From assembly GCA_016932415.1 (NCBI GenBank), contig JAFGCX010000010.1, positions 186,001-250,000 on the forward strand: a stretch of DNA of 64,000 bases. Reading direction: 5' to 3'. Positions 18,631 through 27,941 of this stretch are shown one piece after another (the first letter of the stretch is position 1; each line of letters starts with the position of its first letter). A program made the position numbers and the translations under genes. The notes under the pieces are model-generated. The model did no database searches and had not been told where the DNA came from. It saw only the letters and a program-made list of their open reading frames with translations. Origin of the DNA: Candidatus Krumholzibacteriota bacterium (GTDB taxonomy: Bacteria > Krumholzibacteriota > Krumholzibacteriia > Krumholzibacteriales > Krumholzibacteriaceae).

Positions 18631-19626
18631 ATGGGCGGTTTTTCAAGAAGAAGTTTTATCAAGGCCTCTGCCACGCTTGGTGCGGCGGGAAGTTTTATGC
18701 CGATTAAATCATTTTTTACTGGGTTTTCCCAGGCAAGAGGAGCTGAAAAGGCGGAAGGGCCGGTAGTGATCTCCACATGGAAACATGGCGTAGCGGCGAA
18801 TGAGGCGGCCTGGAAGATCCTTTCTGAAGGCGGAACGGCTCTCGATGCCGTCGAGGCGGGGGTCCGCGTACCTGAGGGCGATCCTGAAGTGACAAGCGTG
18901 GGATTTGGCGGGTATCCGGACGAAGACTGCCACGTGACTCTTGATGCCTGCATAATGGGACCCGACGGGAACTGCGGGTCGGTCGCTTTCGTGGAAGGTT
19001 ACAAGCACCCGATATCGATAGCGAGAAAAGTCATGGAAGAGACTGATCATGAACTGATCGTGGGAGCCGGAGCGGAGGAGTTTGCAAGGAAACACGGATT
19101 TAAAAGTGAGGATCTTCTCACAGAAAAAGCCCGCCAGGGATGGTTGAAGTGGAAATCAGGACTGAGTGACGACGACGACTGGATCCCCCCTGTCGAAGAT
19201 CATGACACGATCGGGATGGTCGCGCTGGGAAGCAGGGGAGACCTCTCGGGCGCCTGCACGACGTCAGGTCTCGCCTTCAAGATACATGGCCGTGTGGGGG
19301 ACTCTCCTTTGATCGGATCGGGAATGTATGTCGACAACAAGGTCGGCGCCGCCGCCGCTACCGGCAGGGGTGAGGCTGTCATCAAGGTGTGCGGTTCTTT
19401 TCTGGTAGTGGAATTTATGAGGCAGGGCCTTTCGCCCAAAAAGGCATGTGTCAAGGCGCTCGAAAGGATCGTAGAACACCAGGGCGGCAAGACGGATTTC
19501 CAGGTCGGATTCATCGCTCTCAGCCGAAATGGAGAGTATGGTGCCGCTTCGCTGGAGGATGGTTTCGAATACGCCGTGGCGACGGCAAAAGGGAACGTTT
19601 TATACAAGGCAGAGTATATCATATAG
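18631..19626 (+). CDS. Tat-exported glycosylasparaginase/isoaspartyl peptidase (Ntn asparaginase_2)
   Basis: 331 residues from ATG 18631, chosen because AGGAGG sits 10 nt upstream. The N-terminus has a twin-arginine signal (SRRSFIKASA followed by a small-residue hydrophobic stretch), so it is exported folded. The mature part is an N-terminal-nucleophile asparaginase: HDTIGMVAL holds the autocleavage Thr193, with downstream GSRGDLSGACTTSG, GRVGDSPLIGSG and AAAATGRGE, typical of N4-(beta-N-acetylglucosaminyl)-L-asparaginase. It would release aspartate from glycosylated asparagine or isoaspartyl peptides. Self-cleavage before Thr193 is predicted from the family. Confidence 0.9.
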   Translation: MGGFSRRSFIKASATLGAAGSFMPIKSFFTGFSQARGAEKAEGPVVISTWKHGVAANEAAWKILSEGGTALDAVEAGVRVPEGDPEVTSVGFGGYPDEDCHVTLDACIMGPDGNCGSVAFVEGYKHPISIARKVMEETDHELIVGAGAEEFARKHGFKSEDLLTEKARQGWLKWKSGLSDDDDWIPPVEDHDTIGMVALGSRGDLSGACTTSGLAFKIHGRVGDSPLIGSGMYVDNKVGAAAATGRGEAVIKVCGSFLVVEFMRQGLSPKKACVKALERIVEHQGGKTDFQVGFIALSRNGEYGAASLEDGFEYAVATAKGNVLYKAEYII

Positions 19627-19685
19627 AGTTTCGATCCGAAGATAGATCGACCAAAAGATCCAGTTGGAAGGGAGTAGATGATAAT

Positions 19686-20483
19686 ATGGGAAAGATTCCC
19701 GCGGGGAAAAGGGATGTAGTGATCTATATCGCTCTTATGGCGATGGGCTTGCTTGTGATCTCCTGCTCCGGAGAGGTGCGAAACGCCGATTCAGCAGTAG
19801 AAAGAATGATGAAGGCGTATGGAGGGGAAGAAAAGGCCCTTCGTCTTATGTCTTATTCCGGAAAGGGATTCATAAAGAAGATTCCTCATGTTTATGTCGC
19901 CGAAAGTTATCCTTTCGATATCTATCAAAAAGGACCGTTGTTTAAAAACAAGGTGATGATCGTCGAACAGGGAGTCCTCACAGATGTGCGTATCCTTGTC
20001 GCGAATAAAGATGAACTCTTCAGCTGGACCGGGCTGACAGGAAAAGGTACTGTTCCCGCCTGGGAACTCGACCTTGTCAAATACAGGTTTCCGGGGATCT
20101 TCGGCTGGGTGGCAGAGACCGGTTCGAAAGCGGAACTGCTTGACAGCGCAGGTGAGGATGGAACCTGCAAGGTCCGCTATTCGAATGGAGATGATCTGAT
20201 AACTCTGGTCATCGACACCGATAGCTGGCTTCTGAAAGAATCTGTCGTCGAGAGTGTCAGCGATACATCTTTTGTCAGCAGGGATGTATACGGTGAGTAC
20301 CGGAATATTGACGGTGACTGGTTTCCTGGAAGGTTTACCGGATATATGAGGGGGAAGCTTTATTACGAATATCTGCTCGTAAAAGTGGAGATCGGGATCG
20401 ATATCCCCGATTCGATATTCACCATTATTCCCGAGGATACGGTCAAACTCTATAATTCGATCTCGAAATCGTACACAAAGTAG
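19686..20483 (+). CDS. Outer-membrane lipoprotein-like protein, LolA/LppX-type fold possible
   Basis: 265 residues from ATG 19686 behind GGGAG. The signal peptide ends VISC (lipobox), predicting a lipoprotein. The mature part begins with an AVERMMKAYGGEEKAL segment often found in DUF-type periplasmic proteins related to LolA/outer-membrane lipoprotein-sorting folds (helix, then beta-rich domain with SYSGKGFIKK, VRYSNGDDLITLVIDTDSWL). I do not recognise a specific family with confidence. It follows the asparaginase with a 59-nt gap and may be co-transcribed. Confidence 0.75.
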   Translation: MGKIPAGKRDVVIYIALMAMGLLVISCSGEVRNADSAVERMMKAYGGEEKALRLMSYSGKGFIKKIPHVYVAESYPFDIYQKGPLFKNKVMIVEQGVLTDVRILVANKDELFSWTGLTGKGTVPAWELDLVKYRFPGIFGWVAETGSKAELLDSAGEDGTCKVRYSNGDDLITLVIDTDSWLLKESVVESVSDTSFVSRDVYGEYRNIDGDWFPGRFTGYMRGKLYYEYLLVKVEIGIDIPDSIFTIIPEDTVKLYNSISKSYTK

Positions 20484-20608
20484 ATCGCCGCGACGAACGA
20501 AGCCTGCCAGGTTGGCACATTCTGTGCTTTACCGTTTCCTGGCGCGGATGAAAGGGATTGCTGATGATCCGCGGGTGAATATTCAGGAACTATTGACAAC
20601 TTGTGCGG

Positions 20609-21157
20609 ATGGCTGCTGTGTATAGAGAAAAGACTGATTCAGGTGACTGGTCCCTTTTCGGGGCTGAAAGAAATATCCGGATAAAACTTCAGAGCCTCGT
20701 CGTTGCGACGTCTTTCCTGATGCTCGTGGCGGGTTTGCGTCCCCTTGTCGAGAGAAATATTGCCCGGTCGGAGAGAAGCCGGCTGATCTTCGCTTCAGAG
20801 CTCGCTGAGCAGGTCTATTCGACAGTCGACAGCCACCCTGATCGGTCCAGGTCCGGTATCGGCCGCATATCAGGTTTCAATCATGACCGGGGAACCGGGC
20901 AAGCCGCCCACGGCGGAAAATCTCCCGCCGGTCGTCACGCGGGGAGATTGAGTCTTCTCAGAGCAGATGTAGCCGGAGAAGGCGGGCTTGTTTTTCACGC
21001 GGAAGCTTTTCTAGTGATGAAAAAAAGCGATGACAGCGCAGCGCGAGTAGTCGTATCGATCCGTTGGGATGGTCCCGGAGGAGAGAGGGATGTCACACTG
21101 TCGCGTCCCTGTGAGAACAGATCAGTCCTGGAGCAGCTCGCTTACCTTGAAGAGTGA
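20609..21157 (+). CDS. Hypothetical protein with one N-terminal membrane segment
   Basis: 182 residues from ATG 20609; a GTG two codons upstream (20603) is an alternative. A hydrophobic stretch (SLVVATSFLMLVAGLRPLV, about residues 30-48) would anchor a mostly extracytoplasmic, arginine- and glycine-rich domain. No known motif seen. The last 36 nt overlap tail-to-tail with pyrE on the other strand, which is unusual. Codon use resembles the neighbours, but a chance ORF cannot be excluded. Confidence 0.5.
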   Translation: MAAVYREKTDSGDWSLFGAERNIRIKLQSLVVATSFLMLVAGLRPLVERNIARSERSRLIFASELAEQVYSTVDSHPDRSRSGIGRISGFNHDRGTGQAAHGGKSPAGRHAGRLSLLRADVAGEGGLVFHAEAFLVMKKSDDSAARVVVSIRWDGPGGERDVTLSRPCENRSVLEQLAYLEE

Positions 21158-21664
21158 ACTGAACTCGTACCCTGCTTCTGCGATCCGTTCGGAAGCTCCT
21201 TCTTCCCTGTCGACCAGCACCCTGATCCCGGCGATGATCCCGCCTTCAGCCACTACCGCCTCAGCCGCCTTGAGAAGCGAACCACCTGTGGTCACGACAT
21301 CTTCGAGGATAAGGACCCTCATGCCTTCCCTTATATTTCCCTCGACTCTGCTTTTGGTCCCATGGCCCTTCGCTTCCTTGCGTACAAGAAGTCCTTCCTT
21401 CGCCTCGCCACGAATCGCCGAGAGGGCCAGAAGGGCTCCGATGATCGGGTCGGCCCCGATGACAGGCCCGGCAAAGGTGTCGTAGAGTTTCTGGTCAAGG
21501 GAATCGAGAAGCAGTTTCGCTGAAAGATACAGTCCTCTTGAATCGAGAGTCGTCATTTTTCCATTGATGTAATAACTGCTTTTCCTGCCTGATACAAGGG
21601 TGAAATCGCCTTTTTTTATCGAGCGGGTCATGATGATTTTCTTCAGCTCAGATCTTTCGTCCAA
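21122..21664 (-). CDS. pyrE: Orotate phosphoribosyltransferase
   Basis: 180 residues, TTG start at 21664 with GGAGG 8 nt upstream. The PRPP-binding signature VLILEDVVTTGGS and the conserved GRKSSYYINGKM and VRKEAKGHGTK segments identify the enzyme that joins orotate and PRPP to give OMP in pyrimidine synthesis. The length is typical. No other pyr gene is nearby. Its 3' end overlaps the plus-strand hypothetical gene by 36 nt. Confidence 0.93.
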   Translation of the reverse strand: MDERSELKKIIMTRSIKKGDFTLVSGRKSSYYINGKMTTLDSRGLYLSAKLLLDSLDQKLYDTFAGPVIGADPIIGALLALSAIRGEAKEGLLVRKEAKGHGTKSRVEGNIREGMRVLILEDVVTTGGSLLKAAEAVVAEGGIIAGIRVLVDREEGASERIAEAGYEFSSLFKVSELLQD

Positions 21665-21717
21665 ATCATTCCTCCATCTGAATGATACAGGGCCTGTCAG
21701 ACCGATGACAGGGGTAT

Positions 21718-22353
21718 CTATCTTGTAAAGAAGTTGAAGCCGATTGTCAACTGGAAGAAATCGGCTTCCGTTTCGCCAGTATAGGCGTAAATCACGTGAG
21801 ACCTGTCCGAGCCAGAATAGATATGATGGTATTTAAAGGCCATCTCGGCGCCAAGCCCGCCTTCAGTGATCCGGTAATAAAGTTTAAGGCCGGCATAAAG
21901 TCCCGGGTCGTTCCTGGTGATCCTTCCCTCGTAGAACCCCGAGACTATTACCGCGCTCGATGTGTAGAGTCCTGCTCCCGTCTCGGTCCCGAAAACGAGA
22001 CGCTGTCCCAGGTCGAAATATGACTCGAAGCACGTTGTGAGAGAATATATCTCAAGTTTAATACTTCTGTTAAGGCCTGTGTAATCAAGATCAAGTTCAC
22101 GGTCGAGCGACCTGCCAAAATAGTGGGTCGAAAGGGAAAAACCGAGTCCGAACCATGAACCCAGTCCTTCTACAAAATGGATCTCAAGCTCACTTCCTTT
22201 TCCAAAACTGTGGTCAAGTTTTCCGGGGCTGAAGACGCCGCCGATCCTGATTCCGAGGGTCTCCCTGCTTTTCATGTCAGCAGAATAAAGAGAAAAGGGG
22301 AAAAGAGAGACAATGACAAAGGTGATTATGAGCTTTAAAAATATGGCTTTCAT
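21718..22353 (-). CDS. Outer-membrane beta-barrel-like protein
   Basis: 211 residues with signal peptide (IITFVIVSLFPFSLYSA). The mature region is a succession of short amphipathic strands with alternating aromatic/glycine residues (LGIRIGGVFSPG, WFGLGFSLSTHYFG, GLGAEMAFKYHHIY, FFQLTIGFNFF), characteristic of 8-stranded barrels. It ends FFTR rather than a terminal Phe. Function unknown. Located 53 nt upstream of pyrE on the same strand. Confidence 0.7.
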   Translation of the reverse strand: MKAIFLKLIITFVIVSLFPFSLYSADMKSRETLGIRIGGVFSPGKLDHSFGKGSELEIHFVEGLGSWFGLGFSLSTHYFGRSLDRELDLDYTGLNRSIKLEIYSLTTCFESYFDLGQRLVFGTETGAGLYTSSAVIVSGFYEGRITRNDPGLYAGLKLYYRITEGGLGAEMAFKYHHIYSGSDRSHVIYAYTGETEADFFQLTIGFNFFTR

Positions 22354-22419
22354 GTGACGAAGATAATAAAATAGTTACTACGGTGCGAGAAAAAACGGCT
22401 TAATCGAAAGGGATGAAAC

Positions 22420-24354
22420 TTATCTGGTAAGGACGAGCTTGCACACGGCGAAGATCTCATCTTTGTCACAGAGAGCCCCGACGTATATCCCCGAGGCGAC
22501 AGCTTTTTCCCTGCTGTCAGTCCCGTTCCAATTGATATAACCCGTTCCTGAACTCCCCGTCCGGATAACGAATGAATCGACAGTCCTGCCGGAAATATCG
22601 AATATCCTGATCTGGTAAAGCCGGTCAGCTTCTCCTCTGAACTCGATTTTTGTCGAGGGGTTGAAAGGATTGGGATAGCAACTTACCGAATAGCGCGGGG
22701 AAGGGATATCAGCCGCAGATGTCGACCCTTCAAAGCATTCAGGGTCTCTCTTGTCGCCGTCCCTGTCGAGCTCACCCGGAGCGGGCGGGTGGGGAGTAAC
22801 TGGAAAGGGAGATTCCTTTATTGAGTCGATATTGATATGGCCCATCGGAGCGGATGAGTTGTCGACTATCTCGATGTAGACTTCTCTGCCCATATATCGT
22901 TCTATGTCCCATATCCTCTCATCCATCGATTCGACACCTTTGCCTGTCTCGCTGAAAAGGATAGCACCGTCATGAGATCTTTTAAGGGCGATGTAGCATT
23001 CCCCGGGGTAGCAGCCTCCTCCCACCAGCATCTTCATGGACCTTCCAGTTACAATGAAATCTTTCGACCTTATCGCCCCTGTCGGCAGGTCGCCCTGCGA
23101 GGCACCTGGAGCTGAGCCAAGGAGGGGGCCATCGAAAGATTCACTTGTTCCGATCCACCAGTTCCCCTCAAATCCGACTTCAGTCGAATCGTCACCCCGG
23201 TAGTGGTAGGCATCACCAAAAACAGGCTGTCTGTTGAAAGCAGTTCCCCAGAGTATCGTCCAGTCAGGTCCAAGGGGGTCCTCTATCGTCACTTCGGGGA
23301 GGGTTCCGGACCATGTAAGAGTATCTACGCGGATAGAATATACTATCTCATCCGATGGAAGGATATATGAGCTGTGTCTTGAGAAGAGGCTGGCTTCGTC
23401 GTTCAGCCTGAGTAGTTCGCAGGCGTGTCCGTTATCGATTATCGCCCTGAAGATGATATTCCAGCCACCGGTAAGCGTGGCCGATGACATATGCGATATT
23501 CCACCTATCTCTTCTTCGGTGAAGAAGAGGTGATAGATGCCGTTACGCTTCATAAGGAATGAAGATTCGAGTGAATGCCAATTGTTATGGAGATAGAGAG
23601 GACCGATGTCGGTGAAATCGAAATACCAGTCTGATACGGCAAGCGATATGGCGCCGAACCCCGTTTTCGTCCTGGCGGTGTTTATCAAGTAGTTGCTGCC
23701 GTCATCATCGGTGAAAAACCAGGGATCCCTGCAGTTTGACCAGGTGTCTTCACTCCACTCGGCCCATGTGGTATCAGGGTGGAAGGGTTCAAAACGCTCC
23801 GGGACGGCTTCTGTCCACTCAGTCAGGTCCAGGTTTGAAAAGGCGAGGTGTGTGGTCTGCGAGACGTTATGATTTATACCGGTATAATAGATAAGGTGAT
23901 ATCCCGGATAGTCCTCAAAAGGAACGACGCACGGAGCCCATATCTCGACCGTTTCCGGCCCTGCTTGAAGGACCCGGCCGAGGATCTCCCAGTGGCGGAG
24001 ATCGGTCGAGATCGCGTGCCCGAAACTTTTCTCCTCGTCAGTAATATAGAAAATATGGAATGTGTCGCCCGTTTTGATAAAAGCGTGATCTTTTATCATC
24101 TTTCCATTTTCGATGAAGACGGGACCCTCGAAATCAAAAAAGATCATTTGATCCGGGTCGCCCGGATGCGTCCCCTTGAGGACCGGTTCCTCCATCTTTT
24201 CAATCGGGGTGTTTTCTTCCGGAAAGGACGCGGAAGGCAATAACGCCAGCAGCAGGGCGAGCGACAGGAATACAGCGGCAAAAGAACCTGCCGGCATGAT
24301 CGAGGCCGGGACTGAAGAACTGTGAGGGAAGTATTTATAATCAGGTCTTTTCAA
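22420..24354 (-). CDS. Secreted GH43/32-like beta-propeller protein with T9SS sorting domain
   Basis: 644 residues, TTG start at 24354 (ATG at 24297 possible). N-terminal signal (FLSLALLLALLPSASF). Residues about 60-330 have the repeated short Asp- and Trp-rich strands of five-bladed propellers of glycoside hydrolase families 43/32/68 (DHAFIKTGDTFHIFYI, STDLRHWE, WAPCVVPFEDY, CRDPWFFTDDDGSNYL, GIYHLFFTEEE). A second beta domain follows, and the C-terminus carries a T9SS type A/FlgD-like sorting domain (CYPNPFNPSTKIEF ... SGIYVGALC). It is likely exported to the cell surface to act on glycans; substrate unassigned and catalytic residues not verified. Confidence 0.85.
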   Translation of the reverse strand: MKRPDYKYFPHSSSVPASIMPAGSFAAVFLSLALLLALLPSASFPEENTPIEKMEEPVLKGTHPGDPDQMIFFDFEGPVFIENGKMIKDHAFIKTGDTFHIFYITDEEKSFGHAISTDLRHWEILGRVLQAGPETVEIWAPCVVPFEDYPGYHLIYYTGINHNVSQTTHLAFSNLDLTEWTEAVPERFEPFHPDTTWAEWSEDTWSNCRDPWFFTDDDGSNYLINTARTKTGFGAISLAVSDWYFDFTDIGPLYLHNNWHSLESSFLMKRNGIYHLFFTEEEIGGISHMSSATLTGGWNIIFRAIIDNGHACELLRLNDEASLFSRHSSYILPSDEIVYSIRVDTLTWSGTLPEVTIEDPLGPDWTILWGTAFNRQPVFGDAYHYRGDDSTEVGFEGNWWIGTSESFDGPLLGSAPGASQGDLPTGAIRSKDFIVTGRSMKMLVGGGCYPGECYIALKRSHDGAILFSETGKGVESMDERIWDIERYMGREVYIEIVDNSSAPMGHINIDSIKESPFPVTPHPPAPGELDRDGDKRDPECFEGSTSAADIPSPRYSVSCYPNPFNPSTKIEFRGEADRLYQIRIFDISGRTVDSFVIRTGSSGTGYINWNGTDSREKAVASGIYVGALCDKDEIFAVCKLVLTR

Positions 24355-24391
24355 CCTGTCTCTCCCCGGTTACGAGATCGGCAGGGAAAGA

Positions 24392-25657
24392 TCATCTCAG
24401 CATGATCATTTTTCTGGTAAAAGCTTCCTTGCCGACTTCCAGCCTGCAGTAATAGACTCCGGAAGGGATATTCCTTCCGCTGGAGAGAGATGGATTCCAC
24501 TCGAAGGTATGGTCTCCCGCGGGTTGTATTCCAAGGTCATATCTTTCAACGACTTTTCCCGATACATCATAGAACGTTATACGGACCCTGCTCCCGGAAT
24601 TTACGCCCGCGATATGGAACGGAATTGAAGTCGCCGGATTGAAAGGATTTGGATAGTTCTGTCCGAGCGAGCTCGTCGATGAGGGAGTGATCGCCGATGC
24701 TTTTATCGGTCCATAACTTGCGGGGTTGTCGCTTCCGGCTTCCACTATAAAGTAATAATAGTCGATCTCCTTTTCCTCGCAGGAATCGAAATACCTGTAC
24801 TCCGAAGAGGAGAATACGGGAAAATCATTACGCATACGCATCTGATAAAGATCAGGAGTCGTACCCCTGAAGATATTAAAACCGGCCTGATCGGAGCAGG
24901 ATGATGTGAACCATGACAGTACGATCCCTCCTTCCACGCGTGATGCCGCGGCGGAGGAGAAATTTATACCTATCAGCGGCGTCAGGTGGACGGTTATCGA
25001 AGTGGACGATCCTGACACGGTATGGATATCAGTCACCGTCGTGTCCCTGTATCCGGGGGCTGATGCGAAGACCGAGAAGACACCTTCGGGAAGATGGGTG
25101 AAACAGAACGAATCGTCTGAAAAATCACATATCGTGCCGGATGGTGTGTTTTCCGAATCTAGAAGCGTAAGTACGAGATCGGCGGGCACTCCGAAATCGA
25201 TATCCGATTCGACTATTCCATCGATAGACGCGTCTGGACGGGTCATGGAATATTCACAGGTCGTGTCGTTGAAGTGAAAAAAGTAATAACCCGGTTCTTC
25301 GAGTATCGCGGGGATGCTCGGAGGCGACCATTGATAGACGGCGATCCCCCAGCCGGAATAGCCGTAATCTTCTTCAATATCATAACCCCAGTGCATCGGC
25401 ATATAAGTGTTGTCAGCGGTGAATTTGAAAAAGATCGTATCTGGCTGCCCCGGTTCGTCTATATACTTCAGTTTCCGCCAGAGATGGCTCCCGGCAGATT
25501 CCATATTATTTACCGGATCGTCAGGTTCGCACGTGATCCCGTTAAAATTCCCAACAAGCTGTATCGATTGAAAATCGGCCCCATCTGCATTGGCAAAGGG
25601 GAAGAGAAGGACGCAGAATACCAGGAAAAATTTTATGCATTGTCCAGCCACGATCAT
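24392..25657 (-). CDS. Secreted multidomain protein with T9SS sorting domain
   Basis: 421 residues with signal peptide (FFLVFCVLLFPFANA). After a beta-rich N-terminal domain (LVGNFNGITCEPDD, resembling starch-binding or glycoside-associated modules) comes a carboxypeptidase-regulatory-like segment (CFTHLPEGVFSVFASAPGYRD), a fibronectin III-like part and a C-terminal sorting domain (LGQNYPNPFNPATSIPF ... SGVYYCRLE). It lies 37 nt upstream of the GH43-like gene on the same strand, so the two are probably expressed together from the consensus promoter at 25723-25751. No catalytic domain recognised. Confidence 0.85.
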   Translation of the reverse strand: MIVAGQCIKFFLVFCVLLFPFANADGADFQSIQLVGNFNGITCEPDDPVNNMESAGSHLWRKLKYIDEPGQPDTIFFKFTADNTYMPMHWGYDIEEDYGYSGWGIAVYQWSPPSIPAILEEPGYYFFHFNDTTCEYSMTRPDASIDGIVESDIDFGVPADLVLTLLDSENTPSGTICDFSDDSFCFTHLPEGVFSVFASAPGYRDTTVTDIHTVSGSSTSITVHLTPLIGINFSSAAASRVEGGIVLSWFTSSCSDQAGFNIFRGTTPDLYQMRMRNDFPVFSSSEYRYFDSCEEKEIDYYYFIVEAGSDNPASYGPIKASAITPSSTSSLGQNYPNPFNPATSIPFHIAGVNSGSRVRITFYDVSGKVVERYDLGIQPAGDHTFEWNPSLSSGRNIPSGVYYCRLEVGKEAFTRKMIMLR

Positions 25658-26038
25658 ATCCTTATTCGGTGCGTATCTTAATCAAGTCAAACCCCAAAGG
25701 AATCTGATAAATTGTTACATAGATTATACCGAAAGCGGAAAAAATTGTCAATCTTAAAGATATACAAGCGATATCGGCTCTTTTCCTTTTCCTGGCAGAC
25801 CTGCCCACAGGGTTTTGATTGAGTATATACACCCAGATCGCTATCCTGCTCACCGGGGCCCGCGGAAGGGGCCGGAGCCTCATGATTGTCGATAAGCGGG
25901 AACGATACTTGCAAAAAATCATCCTGGAGATGATCCTGGGCTGAAAGAGGCGTCGGAGGCTCCGCATCATCAGTGGCATCTGTATGCAGCGTAAATAGAT
26001 AAGTACTTTTGGGGCCATTCGCAAGATGGAGGTCCTCG
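25658..26038. other. Divergent intergenic region
   Basis: About 380 bp between the T9SS protein (-) and the TPR gene (+). It contains the strong minus-strand promoter at 25723-25751. A minus-strand frame is open across most of it, but it runs through the TPR gene and looks like chance. No plus-strand promoter stands out. Confidence 0.5.
25723..25751 (-). promoter_or_regulatory. Consensus sigma70 promoter for the T9SS cargo genes
   Basis: On the minus strand TTGACA (25751-25746), exactly 17 nt, then TATAAT (25728-25723): both hexamers match consensus perfectly. It lies about 65 bp upstream of the start codon at 25657 and would drive both secreted-protein genes. Confidence 0.85.
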
Positions 26039-26530
26039 TTGCAGGATACGATTGAAAAGGAAACTTTCGAATCAAGAGAGCTGTATAAAAAAGCGCAATC
26101 GAGGATAATGAAGGGAGCTTTCGACGATGCTGAGAAGCTGATCGATGAAGCTCTGAGAATATACCCTGACAATCCCTTTTACCTGTCGGTCCGGGGGCTC
26201 TGCATAGGGATGAATGGGGATATCTTCACCGGTGAAAAACTCTGCCGGCAGGCTCTTGAGATGGCCAGTCGCAAAGATCCGATGCTCTACGTAAATATTG
26301 GAAGGCTTCTCCTGTCAGAAGGAAAACGCGCGGAAGCGCGCAAGAATTTCAAGAAAGCGTATGAGCTTGATAATACCAATTCTCCCGCCGCCCTGCAGCT
26401 TTCCAAGATGGGGGTAAGGAAGAAACCTGTCCTGAGGTTTCTCAGGAGAGACCACTTTCTGAATATACAGCTTGGAAGACTTCGACACGCTATAAACACG
26501 AGACGGGCCGGGCAACTGAAGAACATATAA
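26039..26530 (+). CDS. Small tetratricopeptide-repeat protein
   Basis: 163 residues from the TTG at 26039, which has GGAGG (26028-26032) 6 nt upstream; an in-frame TTG at 26009 has no such site. No signal peptide, so cytosolic. It contains about three TPR units (KGAFDDAEKLIDEALRIYPD, GDIFTGEKLCRQALEMA, GKRAEARKNFKKAYELD) and a basic C-terminal tail with VRKKPVLRFLRRDH, common in TPR proteins that also contain a J-like or PilZ partner. Function unknown. Followed by a second TPR gene. Confidence 0.75.
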   Translation: MQDTIEKETFESRELYKKAQSRIMKGAFDDAEKLIDEALRIYPDNPFYLSVRGLCIGMNGDIFTGEKLCRQALEMASRKDPMLYVNIGRLLLSEGKRAEARKNFKKAYELDNTNSPAALQLSKMGVRKKPVLRFLRRDHFLNIQLGRLRHAINTRRAGQLKNI

Positions 26531-26615
26531 TCATCCCTCCGGTATTATTCGATTCACAAAAGAGGATTGAAAGAGTAGAATCTGGCTGCGTACATCCGGT
26601 ACAGGCGGGAGGTCT

Positions 26616-27809
26616 ATGGTCTTTTTCAACAAAAAAGAGCGTCTTTCGATTCTCCGTGCGGTAGTCATCGCCGCGGTCTGTCTTTCCCTGCCAGGGTGTG
26701 TCAGCCGGAAGGTAGATGATGCGGGGCATGCCGGGGAGCGGATCGATCACGAAACGGTGATCATGACGATGATAGACGCGCGGGATTACCAGGGAGTTGT
26801 AGATCTTACAGGAGAGATGATCTCGGGAGGGATCGGCAATCCGTGGCTTCTCGGGCAGAGAGCGCTTTCTCTCGGCGAGATCGGCCGGGTCGACGAAGCG
26901 ATCACTCTCTTTGAAGAAATCATCGTCGAAGATTATATGAATTGTGAAAACCATCTGAATTTTGCCGTTCTTCTGATGAAAACGGGCAGGACCGGCCGTG
27001 CCATGACCGAGTTCTCCGAAGCTGGCAAGTTCTGTGGAGTAGAAAACCGCGCGGTGATAAAACGCAACCTAGCCGTCGCGAATATCAAGCTGGGAAGGGA
27101 AGAAGCAGCTCTGGCCAACGTGGAGGAAGGACTCGAAGGAGCGCCCGGGGACTCTTATCTGCTTGGACTTAAAGGAATGCTCATAGCTTCTTCGCGCCCC
27201 GCCGCCGCTGAAAGCCTTTTCTCCGTGGCGATTTCAGAGGGTGATATGAACGATGATTTCATCTATCAACTCGGGATTCTCTTCCTTACTACCGGAAGAG
27301 CGCGGGAAGCGATCCTGCCGCTTGAAAGATACTATTCCAGAAGACCTGATGACATTGAGGGAGGATTGAACTACGCCGAATCCCTTATCAGGTCCCGCAG
27401 TTTCGCTGACGCGGAGAAGGTCCTCCTCGAAATGGGCGGGGAGAACGGCGATTGGAAGATCGAAAGCAAGCTTGCCAGGATCTATTACGCGACGGAAAGG
27501 TTCAAGGAAGCGCTTGCCGTCTATGAAAATGGAGGTGATGATCCGAAGATACTCGACAGAGTCGCGATGTGTCTCCACTGGCTCGGCAGGACGGAAGAGG
27601 CGCTCGAAATAGAAGAAGGCGTCGTCAGGTCCCTTCCAGACTGGACGACGGGGATGATAAATCTCTCTGCCATGCTGGCGACTCTTGGCAGGCTGGACAG
27701 AGCCGGGCAGATACTTCAGAAAGTGCTTGAGATCGAACCGGACAATATGACCGCGGCCGTCAACCTTCGCAGGATAAAGGAATCAAGGGAAGACCCTTCC
27801 AGGGAATAA
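26616..27809 (+). CDS. TPR-repeat lipoprotein
   Basis: 397 residues. The N-terminal signal peptide ends LPGC (lipobox), so it is likely an outer-membrane lipoprotein. The rest is an array of tetratricopeptide repeats (for example GRVDEAITLFEEII, GREEAALANVEEGLEGAPGD, GRAREAILPLERYYSRRPDD, GRLDRAGQILQKVLEIEPDN). GGGAGG precedes the ATG closely. Probably a scaffold for envelope assembly; no specific family recognised. Gap of 85 nt from the preceding TPR gene. Confidence 0.8.
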   Translation: MVFFNKKERLSILRAVVIAAVCLSLPGCVSRKVDDAGHAGERIDHETVIMTMIDARDYQGVVDLTGEMISGGIGNPWLLGQRALSLGEIGRVDEAITLFEEIIVEDYMNCENHLNFAVLLMKTGRTGRAMTEFSEAGKFCGVENRAVIKRNLAVANIKLGREEAALANVEEGLEGAPGDSYLLGLKGMLIASSRPAAAESLFSVAISEGDMNDDFIYQLGILFLTTGRAREAILPLERYYSRRPDDIEGGLNYAESLIRSRSFADAEKVLLEMGGENGDWKIESKLARIYYATERFKEALAVYENGGDDPKILDRVAMCLHWLGRTEEALEIEEGVVRSLPDWTTGMINLSAMLATLGRLDRAGQILQKVLEIEPDNMTAAVNLRRIKESREDPSRE

Positions 27810-27826
27810 GATAAAATAAAAATTCC

Positions 27827-27856
27827 TTGTCTTTTTCGTAAAGATTTATATACAAT
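27827..27856 (+). promoter_or_regulatory. Possible promoter for the zinc-ribbon protein/glpX-like gene
   Basis: TTGTCT (27827-27832), 18-nt spacer, TACAAT (27851-27856), about 85 bp upstream of the gene at 27942. Confidence 0.45.
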
Positions 27857-27941
27857 ACAGATCCTGGCGATACAGGTCCGAAACATTTCATTGCCTGATA
27901 CCGTATTATAATTGAAGGTTTCAGGAATGGAGGTAAACAAG

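Noticed and set aside
25687-26172. 161-codon minus-strand frame in the 25.7-26.2 kb gap
   Set aside because: It overlaps the TPR gene and the consensus promoter, lacks a ribosome-binding site and shows no domain; more likely chance.
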